Source: Erythrophleum ivorense
Taxonomy: Eukaryota; Streptophyta; Magnoliopsida; Fabales; Fabaceae
Assembly (NCBI GenBank): GCA_026724425.1
Contig: JAIUCV010000007.1
Span: forward strand, 18,204,286-18,268,285
Reading direction: 5' to 3'
Length of the DNA: 64,000 nt
The notes beneath the pieces were generated by a model. That model made no database searches and had not been told where the DNA came from. It worked only from the letters and a program-made list of their open reading frames with translations. Position numbers and translations under genes: made by a program. This document shows positions 1 through 10,405 of the stretch, one piece after another (position 1 is the first letter of the stretch; every line of letters begins with the position of its first letter).

Positions 1-918
1 AGAAACATAAAGCAACACTTTTTGGCCCACATGAAATTCTTTCCTCACTATAAGCTTGTCATGGATGGCCTTGGTTCTTTCCTTGTAGATCCTAGAATTT
101 TCATAGGCTTCTCTTCTGATCTCCTCAAGCTCTTGCAATTGCAATTTCCTTTCAACACCAGCACTAGCAAGATCCAGGTTGCACCTTTTAACCGCCTAAT
201 ATGCCTTGTGCTCCACCTCTACTGGCAAGTGACATGCTTTCCCAAAGACTATCCAGTATAGAGACATTCCAATAGGTCTCTTATATGCTGTGCGATATGC
301 CCAAAGTGTATCATCTAGCCTCTTGCTCCAATCCTTTCGGTTGGGTTGCACGGTCTTCTCTAAAATGAGCTTGACTTCTCTATTGGAGATCTCTGCTTGG
401 CCGTTTGTTTGAGGGTGGTACGGAGTAGCCACCTTATGTATCACACCATACTTGCTAAGCAAGCTTTGCATACTCCGATTGTAAAAATGAGTGCTTTGAT
501 CACTGATGATGGCTCTTGGAATCCCAAATTTACAAAAAATATAAGACTTGACAAAAGAAACCACTATAGAAAAATCATCAGTACGAGTGGGGATTGCCTC
601 AACCCACTTTAACACATAATCCACAGCCAATAGAATGTATAGATAGCCAAATGAAACAAGGAAAGGCCCCATGAAATCTAAACCCCAAACATCAAAAACT
701 TCACAGAACAAAAGAGGTTGTTGTGGCATCTCTTGCTTCTTAAAAAGATTACCTACAAATTGACATCTTGAACAATTTTTACAAAACATATGGGCATCAT
801 GGAAAAGGGTAGGCCAAAATAACCCACTATCTAACACTTTCCTAGCGGTACGCTTAGCACTAAAATGCCCCCCACATGCAAGAGTGTGACAAAAATGTAA
901 TATAGACTCATGTTCATG
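1..918 (-). pseudogene. Athila-1 integrase (HHCC zinc domain, DDE core, partial C-terminus)
   Basis: This is the integrase part of pol, which would insert the cDNA into chromosomal DNA. The N-terminal zinc domain (about 690-918) shows the histidine pair in HEHES and CGGHF and the cysteines in CKNCSRC. The catalytic triad is complete: D in GLDFMGPF, D in ISDQSTHF and E in GQAEISNREVK. The core is open from 837 to 199 without a break. An in-frame TAG at 196-198 replaces what is probably tryptophan after VEHKAY. The same frame then continues to the window edge with the usual Athila C-terminal segment (NLDLASAG, YENSRIYKERTK, VGQKVLL). An in-frame stop at 919-921 separates it from RNase H. Despite an intact active site, the polyprotein could not be made without readthrough. 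Confidence 0.88.
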
Positions 919-1587
919 TTATGGAACACATCGCCTAATCACTTGATCACTACTTATATGCCACAAATCAGGATCATCCCAGATATAGTACCTAACCTCT
1001 CTCTTAAATTCATCTAACTGGTTTTTATTCAAATGAGCACGAAAAACAGATGCAGCTAGATAATTGGCTATATCAGCATACCAAGGAATAGACATATCAA
1101 CCACACAAAGCCTATCATCAGGAAAATCATCTAAGGGTGGAGAAGATATTACCAAAGGTGTTTCAATCCTACTCAGGTGATCAGTTACCATATTCTCCAC
1201 ACCACTCTTGTCACGGATCTTCACATCAAATTCTTGTATCAATACAACCCATCTAATCAAGCGGGGTTTGGAGTCTGGCTTCTTGAATAAGTACTTGATA
1301 GCTGAGTGATCTGTAAAGACTATCACCTTCGTGTGGATGATGTAGGATCAAAATTTCTCTAGCCCAAAGACAATTGCAAATAACTCCTTCTCCGTTATGG
1401 TGTAATTTGCCTGAGTAGCATCCAAGGTTCTTGAGGCATAGGCTATGACATGTTGTCTTTTCTCCACTCTCTAGGCAAGAACTACACTTAGTGCATAATC
1501 TGAATCATCACACAGGAGCTCAAATAGAAGGCTCCAATTAGGCGGTCGAATGATGAGAGGTGTAGTAAGTTTCTTTTTCAACTCATC
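919..1587 (-). pseudogene. Athila-1 RNase H domain
   Basis: This segment follows RT in the same frame and corresponds to the gypsy RNase H domain, which removes the RNA strand during reverse transcription. The start (about 1500-1587) reads as a degraded RNase H opening, CDDSDYALSVVL, followed by a stop where family members continue. The middle shows VIAYASRTLD and the TITEKELFA motif, with a second stop after VFGLEKF. The open part at 919-1326 begins with VIVFTDHSAIKYL and contains the connection segment with LIRWVVLIQEFD and VENMVTDHLSR. The first catalytic aspartate and the glutamate appear to be present, but the stops make the domain inactive as written. Confidence 0.82.
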
Positions 1588-2445
1588 CTAAGCACACCTG
1601 TAAGAATTATCAAAATTAAAATCCACATCTTTCTGCAATAAGTGAGACAATGGCAATGCTATCTTACTAAAATCCTTAATAAATCTTCTGTAAAATCCAG
1701 CATGCCCAAGAAAAGAACGCACATATTTCACACAAGAAGGATATGAAAGAGATGAAATGATATCAACTTTAGCCTTATCTACTTCAATGCCATCATAAGA
1801 AATAACATGTCCTAAAACAATTCCTTTTCTAACCATGAAATGACATTTTTCAAAATTCAGCACAAGATTATATTTAATGCATCTTTCCAAAACCTTATCC
1901 AAATCAGCTAAGCATGCATCAAAAGAATCACCATAGACATTGAAATCATCCATAAAAATTCCCATGCAATGCTCAAGCGAATTAGAAAATATGGAAACCA
2001 TGCAACGCTAAAAAGTGCCCGGTGCATTACACAGGCCAAAAGGCATGCGCCTATAGGCAAAGGTTCCAAATGGACATGTAAATGTGATCTTGTTTTGATC
2101 TTCAGGTGCAATACAAATATGAAAATATCCTGAAAAACCATTCAGAAAGCAATAATGGGATCTACCAGCAAGTCTCTCTAACATCTGATCAATAAAAGGG
2201 AGAGGGTAATGGTCCTTCCTAGTCACAGAATTCAATTTCCTATAGTCTATACAGACTCTCCAACTATTCTGGACTCTAGTAGGAACTAATTCACCCTCAT
2301 CATTACACATCACAGTAAGACCAGTCTTTTTCAGGACTACTTGAATTGGACTAACCCACTGGCTATCAGAAATAGGGTAGATTATACCTGCAGAAAGAGG
2401 TTTAGAAACCTCTTTCTTTACCACATCAAGAATCAATAGGTTGAG
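1588..2445 (-). pseudogene. Athila-1 reverse transcriptase
   Basis: This is a gypsy reverse transcriptase in two open blocks (2008-2436 and 1588-2001) in the same frame, separated by one stop at about 2005-2007 where relatives read through. Visible motifs are SQWVSPIQVV, VCIDYRKLNS, HYPLPFIDQMLERLAG, TFTCPFGTFAYRRMPFGLCNAP, and the active site as FMDDFNVYG. The thumb follows with VLGHVIS and SFLGHAGFYRRFIKDFSKIA. The usual FLDGFSGY reads FLNGFSGY here, so the first catalytic aspartate position has changed from D to N. A TGA at about 2437-2445 separates RT from the upstream linker. With the D-to-N change and stops it is not expected to be active. Confidence 0.9.
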
Positions 2446-3528
2446 TCACCTCTGTGGCTGTCGCATAACTTTGGCACCATCCTCTAGCAAGATCCAATGC
2501 ATGCATACATCAGGACTGATCCCAAGAATATCACCGAGAGCCCATCCAATAGCTTTTATCCTTTGCCTCAGTACCTCAAGGAGGCGGATTTCCTCTTCCA
2601 TGGCGATGTCACTAGCCACAATCACTGGTAACTTTTCATCTTCTTCCAAATAGACATACTTCAGTGAGTCAGGAAGCGGCTTTAACTCTAAAGAAGGAGC
2701 TTGCTCAGCTGAAGGTATCAGTGGCTTCAGATTAATGTCAGCCAAACTAGAGACCTGCACCGAAGACTCACAAATAGAAGAAGAGACTTTCCCAACTTGG
2801 AAATCATCAGTAGCAACAGTGATAGCAGAAAAATTAGGATACACATCACAATTCATAGAGTCATCAACAGAAGTAGTGCCATCAGTAGCACTCAAATCCA
2901 AAACAGAATCAGAAATATGATCAAGACTAATTAACAATTCAGAATCAGGTAATGAACACATATCAACCTCATCTACAGCATCAATCACACTAAGTAATTG
3001 AAAAAATCCATCTGAATCAATAGAAAAGGTAGATAAATGGTCACTAGCACCACCATTATCATAAACAGACATAGAAACATCATCTCTAGCATGTCTAGCA
3101 CTTTCAATAAAATTAGTGAAAACATCAATATCAACAAGATCTATGCCAAAGCAATCATCACAACTATCAATTTCAAGACATGAACAAGAGATAGAATCAT
3201 CTAAACCAATAATATCACATGATCTACTCAGCATGCTATCTCTAAAGTCCATAGTAGAATCATCAACAAGCATATCAATAAGACTAACCCCTGTCTCAGC
3301 ACAATTATCCAAAGGGTGTCTTATAGAATCAAGTACATCAAATCGAATGGTATTTCCAGCAAATTCCATAGTCAAAGTACCAGCATGCACATTTATCACA
3401 GCCCTAACAATTTTAAGGAAAGGCCTACCTAAAATTAAAGACGAATGTCCCTTTTGCTTAAACCTATTGTCATCCATATCAAGAACATAGAAGTCTACAG
3501 GGAATATAAAATCTTTTACCTTAACCAA
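2446..3528 (-). pseudogene. Athila-1 protease C-terminal half and protease-RT linker
   Basis: This 360-codon open stretch is in the same frame as RT. It begins with the C-terminal half of the gypsy aspartic protease: VDFYVLDMDD, then SLILGRPFLKIVRAVINVHAGTLT cut to the key ILGRPF motif, then NTIRFDV. After that comes about 220 residues of Asp/Ser-rich, poorly conserved linker. It ends with the start of the RT N-terminal region (LPVIVASDI, VLRQRIKAIGW, ISPDVCMHWILLEDGAK). The same linker is recognisable in Athila-2 at 12480-13300. A frameshift near 3521-3528 separates it from the protease N-terminal half. The linker has no recognised function. Confidence 0.8.
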
Positions 3529-4378
3529 GACATCCTCTACGACTCCTTTCTAGGACTATACAGCGTCTATCAGTAAAGGAGGCAATCAGGCTAATGGGCT
3601 TGAGATCTACTCCTTGAAGTTGAGAAAATACTAATTTTGGCATAACATTAATTGTTGCTCCTAGATCCGCTAAAGCATATGAGAACTTAATCTCACCAAT
3701 GGTACATAGTATGAGAAAACTACCAGGATCCTTACACTTCACTGGCATTGGCATCTGATACAGAGAAGAGACAACTGCCCCCAAATCAACTTTACCATTA
3801 TGCTTAAGCCTTCTTTTTATGGTGCACAACTCCTTCAAAAACTTTTCATATTTAGGCACTTGTGCAACCAAGTCAATTAGTGGAACATTGATCACCACCT
3901 TTTTGAAAATGTCATAAACCTCTTTAAACATCTCAGCTTCCTTCTTATTTCTCTCGGTCTTAGCTACCCTAGTAAGAAAGGGTAGAACCTGTCTACTCAA
4001 TTCCTTCTCTTTCTTCTTTTGCTCTTCTTGTGGTGCCACTTGTGTTTTTGCTAAAGTGGGCTTATCTTGTGATGTAGAGGTGGAAGCAGAATCATCAATG
4101 ATAGCATCCTTGTCCTTGAAAGCATAGGTGGCAACAGGATCTGCAAAGGTGACTGTCTTGCCACTTCTAAGAGAGATAGCATTAACTCTACCATGGTTAG
4201 GATTCTGTGGGGTCCCAACATTTGGATTAACAATCACCTGGGATGGAAGCTTTCCTGAACCTTGACTTTGCATGTTACTAATTGTATTAGACAACTGCCT
4301 AAGCTGAGTCTGAAGAGTTTGAATCCCTTGTCTATGTTGCAAATCCTTTTGCTGTTGTTCCTTCTCTGTTTGGTCCAA
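3521..4378 (-). pseudogene. Athila-1 gag C-terminal region and protease active-site half
   Basis: The N-terminal part is a Gln-rich, low-complexity gag tail, then a lysine- and glutamate-rich charged stretch (about 3900-4030). From about 3780 the protease follows: MPVKCKDPGSFLILC, then the active site ALADLGATINVMP, with the catalytic aspartate present in the DLGA form typical of Athila. The frame ends at about 3521 after LERSRRG, where relatives continue into the IEDVLVKV block. That block is found in the neighbouring frame (2446-3528), showing one frameshift. Gag-pro would normally be made as one polyprotein and cut by this enzyme. Confidence 0.82.
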
Positions 4379-5715
4379 TCTTGTTTTCCCCTAACTGGTT
4401 GGAACACTTGACTACTAGAACCAGCACCCTGATTGAATCACTGTTGCTGAGGTTGGCCATTACCATATCTAAGGTTTGGGTGATCACGCCATCTAGGATT
4501 ATATGTGGTAGAATATGGATCATATTTCTGGCCACCTTAATTCATAGGCTTGGCAGGATACACTGCATTGCAAGACTTAACTTTATCATTCAAGAATGGG
4601 CAAGCATCAGTGGCATGAGTAGCTAATGAGCAAATGGAGCAAAGTGGGCCAACTAGAGCTAAAGAGCTCAGATATGGGGTGAAAGAACTAGAAGATCCCA
4701 TAGAATTTGCCATGTTGGAAGAATTATACAATTGGAGCATAGCCATTTTCTCCATAGCAGATGCAAGCTTATCTATCTTGCTCTCTAGACAAGACTCAGG
4801 GATTGAGGAATATGACCCAACTTCATTTACTCTAGCTTGTTGTCTAGTACCAAATTATTGAGTATTTTCAGCTTTCTTTTCAATTAAATCCCAAGCAGCA
4901 TGAATAGTCAAATGAAGAAGAGCACCTCTAGTAGCATAATCTAGTAAATCTCTCTCTAGAGGCAAAAGGCCTTCATGAAAGTATTATATCAACAAAGTAT
5001 CTGGGATCTGGTGATGAGGATAGCTAGATAGCAATGTCTTAAACTGCTCCCAATACTCATGCAAGGACTCCCCACCAGGCATTTGTCGACAACCACATAT
5101 TTCCTTCCTAATAGAGGAAGTGCGAGATGCTGGGAAATATTTCTCCAAAAACATCTTCTTAAGCTGATCCCATGTCGTTATGAATCCACGGGCTAATCGG
5201 AGCAACCAATTCTTAGCAGACCCCTCTAAGGAAAATAGGAAGGCACGCATCTTAATCTGATCCTCAGACACACCACTAGGCCTCATGGCAGTGCAAATCA
5301 TGTGAAAAGTTTTCAAATGATTGTATGGATCTTTACCTGCAAGGCCATTAAATTTAGGAAGTAAGTGTATGAATCCAGGTTTCGACTCAAGATCAGCATT
5401 AATATCAGGATAATTAATGCACCAATTTTGAAAATGCAAATAAGGTGAAACCAACTTTTTAATAGTCCTAGCAGGAACATTATCAACATTAACATTAGCA
5501 TGCTCTAAACATGCCTAATTATTTACATTACCCTCATTATCTTACATTTTGGTTTCAGAATCAGAAGTAGAAGAATCAAAAGATGACTCAACAGAATAAG
5601 AATTAGAAGAACTACTACCTACAAGATTACTAATTTTAACTCTTCTTCGTTGATGAAATGTCCTCTCAATTTCAGGATCAAAGTCAAATAATTTTTCAAA
5701 AGAGGATCGAGTCAT
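4379..5715 (-). pseudogene. Athila-1 gag (N-terminus, gag domain, CCHC zinc knuckle)
   Basis: Gag would form the virus-like particle and bind the genomic RNA. I place the start at the ATG whose complement is 5713-5715, which begins MTRSSFEKLFDFD and continues with the ERTFHQRRR motif; a stop follows after about 57 codons. The capsid-like retrotransposon gag domain is open at 4984-5454, with GFIHLLPKFNGLAGKDPYN, MRAFLFSLEGSAKNWL, FLEKYFPASRTSSIRKEICG and ESLHEYWEQFK. The single zinc knuckle at about 4650-4700 is a perfect CX2CX4HX4C (CSICSLATHATDAC). Stops and frameshifts near 5520, 4980 and 4537 break the frame. The order and motifs match Athila-2 at 10406-11400. Confidence 0.87.
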
Positions 5716-5982
5716 ACAACATCAACCAAGTAGGATTAAAGCAGTACATGAAAAAAAGAATACAAAATATTCAAACTACCAAAGACAATAAATTAAAATC
5801 AACCTAAAAGGCTCAATACACACTAGGAAAATCAAAAAACACTCAGAAAGCACAAGAAAAATCACACAAAAATTCAAAAATAAAATATGGAAAAATTAGA
5901 AAATTCAAGAAAAATTCGCAAAGATAAAAGAAAATTCAGAAAAGTGGTCAAAATGATTGAATTTGCCCTAAAAACGTCAGAC
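5716..5982 (-). other. Athila-1 5' leader between primer binding site and gag
   Basis: This is an A+T-rich noncoding leader between the duplicated primer binding sites and the first gag ATG. It is made of short lysine- and asparagine-like low-complexity runs with no open frame worth calling. Confidence 0.6.
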
Positions 5983-6179
5983 CTAATACCTTTTGGTATT
6001 AGTCTTGCGCAGAACACCCAAAAAATTTAGAATACCAAAAATTAGAATTTTCTAGGCAGTGACAAACAGAATTCCAGCACAACACACTTAGGAAAATCCA
6101 ACTGAAATGACAAAAAAAAATCAAAATGAAGAAAACAGGGAAAAACCACCTAAAAACTCAAACCTAAACCATTGCTCCC

Positions 6180-6193
6180 TGGCAACGGCGCCA
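6180..6193 (-). promoter_or_regulatory. Athila-1 primer binding site, inner (duplicate) copy
   Basis: On the minus strand this reads TGGCGCCGTTGCCA, followed by GGGAG, complementary to the 3' end of plant tRNA-Asp as known for Athila elements. It is the copy nearer to gag and is preceded on the element strand by 34 bp of duplicated LTR end. Confidence 0.88.
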
Positions 6194-6430
6194 AAATTGA
6201 TGATGCCTTAGTCGCTTAAGCACTCAATTAAACTAATACCTTTTGGTATTAGTCTTGCGCAGAACACCCAAAAAATTTAGAATACCAAAAATCAGAATTT
6301 TCTAGGCAGTGACAAACAGAATTCCAGCACAACACACTTAGGAAAATCCAACTGAAATGACAAAAAAAAAATCAAAATGAAGAAAACAGGGAAAAACCAC
6401 CTAAAAACTCAAACCTAAACCATTGCTCCC

Positions 6431-6444
6431 TGGCAACGGCGCCA
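6431..6444 (-). promoter_or_regulatory. Athila-1 primer binding site, copy adjacent to the full LTR
   Basis: This is the same tRNA-Asp complementary sequence (TGGCGCCGTTGCCA on the minus strand). It is separated by 5 nt from the LTR end at 6450 and is therefore probably the original site; minus-strand DNA synthesis would be primed here. Confidence 0.88.
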
Positions 6445-6449
6445 AAATT

Positions 6450-8461
6450 GATGATGCCTTAGTCGCTTAAGCACTCAATTAAACTAAGATTGAATTAATA
6501 TAGTATAAGTTAACCCTAGGTCATTCTTCCCAAGGAGCAATTTAGGGGCTAAGTTGAATTGATTTAGGTGATTATTTAGTACTTGTTATTTGATGCAAAT
6601 TCTAAAGAAAACTATCACTACGCTAAATGCAAAATTAATTAAAATAAATGCATGCAATTGAGGGGTTTTGAATTAAGAAATTAAATCTTAACCAAAATAG
6701 AAAAACTAAACAAGTAATCAAACTAGAATGTTCTAAATTGAAACTAAAGTGATTTTGAAAATGCTAAGAACAAATAGGAGGCAACTAAGGTTTTGCAAGG
6801 AGATTTCGGCTCTCATCACTCACCAAAGATTAATTGAGACCAAGAGGAGTAATTAGATAATAGACTAATATAATTAATTAATTCAATCAAAGGATAGGAA
6901 ACCCTAAACTCAAATGCATATCGCTTGACTTAACTAAGAAATCCTTAGTTAATTCAAGTAATTTGCAAGTAATTGAGCCAATCAAACACATCAAATCCTT
7001 CAACAATTGGGTTTAATCAATTTTGGAAATTTGATTTCAATTACCTAATTCAACAATTAAGCAATCATACTACCCAATTCAACAATCAAGTAGCGCAAAA
7101 GACCAAGATGTGCAATTAAAGTCATAACATTAATCAAATCAATGCAAGAGAACTCAAACATCAATCCAACCAATATTATAAGATTCAGAAATCAAAATTC
7201 CAGTAAATACAAAACATAAATCCAATCCCAATTAACCAATTCCAATTACAATCCAAGATAAAATAATTGTCCAACCTAAAACTAGGTTTTAACATTCAAT
7301 TCACAAAGAAATTCCTAAAACTAGAAAATCTCTAAGTTCTTGAAATTTAAAGAGGAAAAGGTAGGAAAAATAAACTCCCCTAACGGTCTTCAATCCAGTT
7401 AATTCAAGAGTTCAAGCTTCCTCTTCCACGCTCCACCTTGGTGCCACCTTGAATTAAGCTCCCATGGATTTTATGCTTCTAAAATCCCTTAAATTTGCTG
7501 CCATGAAGAGGTGAATGATGATGATGGTTCAGCTGGAAGTGCAACGTGTTGATGAATAATTGGAGAAGCAACAAATTCTTGGTCCAAGTGTTGACTCCCT
7601 TGTGAGGTCCGAAGAGCAGAGCAGAAGGAAAATTGAAGAAGTAGCAAGGCGTCCTCCAGTTGCCTCTCCACTATTTTCAGCGTCTTCCCTCCATCAGCTT
7701 CCGACCTCTGCACAGTCCCTGTGTGTATGAAAGGCTAAGGAGAGTCCGAAGAAGCTGAAGAAGAATCAATGAGGCAGCTCTCCCTCTGGTCTTCTCCAGT
7801 TTTCCGGCGATGAACGAATGAAAACAGCAGCTCCCCTCTCCCTCACTGTTTCAGCGTCCTGTCTCCTTCTCGCGTCGTGAAGTCCAGCCCACACAAAATG
7901 AAGAAGCAGTCCGTATCTCAGCGCCAGTTCCAAAGGAGCTCAAGAATAATGAAACAGTCCAATTCTCCAGCTAGCATTTCGGCGCTTTTCCCCTGTGCAG
8001 GTTTTTTGTCGAGAGAGATTAATTCAAGCTGCCTCCAGACTCCCTTCTTGCTTTTTCTGACCTACTGCTCCGTTTTTTTTTCTGCACCAGAAAATAAACC
8101 AAATGAAAACCTAATATTATTTACATCATTGCCATTTTCAAGCATTTAATAAAAGCAAAATTATCATGCCCAAATCTTAACCCTTGATCCACTTTATTTT
8201 CTTAATTCAATTGCCCAAAAATTCTACACAAGATTAAAAAGTGTTTTAAAGATTGAAAATATTTAATCATTAAAAAATTTTAGAGAATAAAATATTAGCA
8301 ATTTAAATCCAAAAATTCTCCTAATTAATTCAAAAATTATATTATTTTTCAAAATTAACCATAAATTCAAATATTGCATAACAAATCCATTTAAGCTCAA
8401 ATTAATCATTAAAAACAATAATAAATTTGGATAAAAAAAATATGAAAATTAACATTTATCA
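6450..8461 (-). repeat. Athila-1 5' LTR (about 2.0 kb)
   Basis: On the minus strand the LTR starts TGATAAATG at 8461 and ends GCATCATCA at 6450, giving TGAT...ATCA inverted ends, five bases before the primer binding site. The right boundary agrees with where the R-family LTR sequence resumes (8462 onward aligns with R3, R5 and R6). Internal short ORFs at 7489-7713 and 7877-8149 show no conserved motif and are not called. The second LTR is outside the window, so age by LTR comparison is not possible. Confidence 0.82.
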
Positions 8462-10405
8462 AAGAGAGATGAGCTATTGAGATTCTTTGAATCTCACCCC
8501 CTCCTCTCCAATGATCTCACATACTAGGTGGACCAAGTGGATGTGCTAATGGGAGCCAACAACACTAAAGGAAGAAGATTGACATCAATGTGTTTAGCAT
8601 TTACTTTTGAAAGCCATAATGAACCATAATGATGTATATTATTGTTGTAGATGGCTTGTAACCCTTGAGACATGTGTAATTATGCTATTATATGATGCAG
8701 GAATGAAAGCATGTATTATGTGAATGATAGGTCATAAAATTGAGTATGTATAGCAAAGGTAACTTCATGAATGGCTTGATAGAAATGTGAATAAGTATGG
8801 GTTAAATGGCTAAAATGAGATGCATGAGGCTTGACACCATTTGGGTAGCTCACACAAGTCTTAAATGTACTTTTAGACTTATCCAAAAGGTGCCAAGACT
8901 AACCCCTTGTTTGGTTTGAGGGGAGGGGAGGGGAGGGATTTTCCTCCCCTACCCTTGTTTGGTTTGCATTTTTAAAGAGAAGGGGAGGAAAAATTTCATT
9001 AAACTTTCCCTCCCCTCCCCCTCTCCCCCTCCCCTCCAATTTGGGGGGATTAGGAGGGAAAGTTATTTTTTAGACTAAAATACCATTATATTTATTTATT
9101 TAGTTTTATTTATTTATAATTTTTTTAAATAATTATAATTATAAATAATTTTTAATATTTATTTAATTTGGTAATAAAAATATTAAATTTTTTAAAAATA
9201 AAAAAATAATTAATTATATTATTATTACTTTTAAAACATACAAGGGTAAAATAGTCTACATATTATTATTTTCCCTCCCTTCCCCTCCTGAACCAAACAA
9301 TGTATCATTAAAATCCCTCCCCTCCCCTCCCCTAAGTTGAACCAAACATAGCCTAAGGGAAATCCATTTAGCAATTTTGGTACCCTATATGGAGCCAAAA
9401 TTGACCATTATGGAACCATATATAACTTTTTAGCCAAATGAGTTAGTCTTCATCTGAGATTTGGCATGCAATTAGGTCTCATTGAGAGATTTTTGGGAAG
9501 CTAAAGATCATAATTTTTGGAGGTCTATAGAATATTTGATGATTTTTCAAAGTTGGCAAAATTTATGTTTTTGGTTTGCTACACTATTCATTTAGTCCGA
9601 AATTAAACTGTCACCCGAGGCTCAAATGATGTCCAATTGCCATGAAATTTATACAAAGACACTAGACAATCATAGTGACTCATGACAATTAGAAGCACCT
9701 CATTTGGAGGTCTAGAGAGGGAGATATGAATTTTTGAAGTTTCTGTCTAGTATCAGTAAATTTGCTTGACTAGAAGTACTGTTCCATCGAAATCTAAGGC
9801 CTGGGCTTGATGAATTGATCTAGAGATATTTTTTCTCTCTAATTAACATCCATATCTTTCCATATTGGTATCATTTGTATAGATTGGACTTTTGTGGAAT
9901 TAATTGGACATTTTCAAAGTTTTCTACAGAATTCTGTGACAGTTCTAGAATTCAGTCTGACCTTTGGACTATTTTGGATGTTAAACGCCCTCTGTGATGA
10001 ATGTTATAATTTGGGTGTATTTTCAGTATAAAGTAGACATCTAAAGCTTTCCAGAATAACCAAGATTGCATGATTTCGATGTTTCTAGGTTTAGTTGTGA
10101 TTTTCTAAAGTTTGGTCAGAAAGTGGAGTAATTCTAGCCGAGAATGAAGCTCCATATTCCACACTCTATTTCGGTTTCCATGAGTTATAGATGTGATTTT
10201 GTGAAATGACTTGTTGTGATGTAATTAAATATGAGGATATATAGTATGAGCTCACAGGGTCCACGTAACATCAATTGCAAATTTTTAAATATAGCACAAT
10301 GCGAAGAAATCCATGATTTTCATCCCCTTTTTCATATGTTCTTGCGGAATTGATGAAATAAAGCTTATGAATGGCATGAAATGAGCTAGAATTTATGGTG
10401 TTACA
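8462..10405 (-). repeat. R-family LTR copy R1 (minus orientation, truncated by Athila-1)
   Basis: This is one of the long LTRs that fill the window. Its LTR start on the minus strand is TGTAACACC, whose complement ends at 10405, matching the starts of R5 and R8. It aligns with R5 (46430-48074) and, in reverse complement, with R6 (48075-49500). It carries the GAGATTCTTTGAATCTC palindrome at 8479-8495. The remaining third would lie beyond Athila-1, off the left edge. Immediately right of 10405 the Athila-2 gag frame resumes, so R1 was inserted in Athila-2. It contains the MITE at 8903-9353. No coding sequence is present. Confidence 0.8.
8903..9353. mobile_element. MITE with TAA duplication (PIF/Harbinger-like)
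   Basis: The 451-bp element has imperfect inverted ends: left CCCCTTGTTTGGTTT, right GAACCAAACATAGCC. TAA lies directly outside both ends (8900-8902 and 9354-9356). A second TTGTTTGGTT / AACCAAACAA pair and runs of GGGGA / TCCCC lie subterminally on each side. The centre is A+T-rich and noncoding. Comparison with the same part of R6 (about 49080-49110) shows the sequence without it, supporting a real insertion. TNA duplications and GTTTGGTT ends are usual for plant Harbinger-type MITEs; a hAT-like origin is less likely given the 3-bp duplication. Confidence 0.78.

Larger units (their letters stand above)
5983..6483. repeat. Tandem duplication (250 bp x 2) across the Athila-1 leader/LTR junction
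   Basis: Positions 5983-6232 and 6233-6483 are near-identical copies in direct orientation; by eye they differ at one T/C site and one extra A in a poly-A run. Each contains a primer binding site and the last 34 bp of the LTR. The tetramer CTAA lies at each boundary (5983, 6233, 6484). Each copy starts at an AATACC-TTTT-GGTATT inverted repeat. The LTR end and leader are thus joined a second time inside the 5' region. The near identity suggests it arose late in the element's history. Confidence 0.95.
1..8461 (-). mobile_element. Athila-lineage Ty3/gypsy LTR retrotransposon (Athila-1), 3' end outside window
   Basis: Read on the minus strand, this stretch gives LTR, primer binding site, leader, gag with one CCHC zinc knuckle, protease, reverse transcriptase, RNase H and integrase, the Ty3/gypsy order. 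Athila is indicated by a primer binding site complementary to the 3' end of plant tRNA-Asp, by an RT insert containing a PTR motif between the WVSPI and CIDYRKLN blocks, and by a protease with a DLGA active site. The integrase C-terminus runs off the left edge, so the 3' LTR and any env-like ORF are not visible. From 3528 down to 1 the pol region stays in one reading frame, broken only by stops; gag has several frameshifts. It is inserted in the LTR copy called R1. The candidate flanking pentamer AAGAG at 8462-8466 cannot be checked because the other side is missing. Confidence 0.9.

Noticed and set aside
3116..3490. Plus-strand ORF opposite the Athila-1 linker
   Set aside because: It is a shadow of the minus-strand protease/linker frame, which has clear family motifs.
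7489..8149. ORFs in the Athila-1 LTR (7489-7713 and 7877-8149)
   Set aside because: They lie wholly within the LTR, lack known motifs and have low complexity.
8479..8495. Heat-shock element in the LTR palindrome
   Set aside because: TTC and GAA are separated by three bases rather than two, so it does not fit the HSE spacing.
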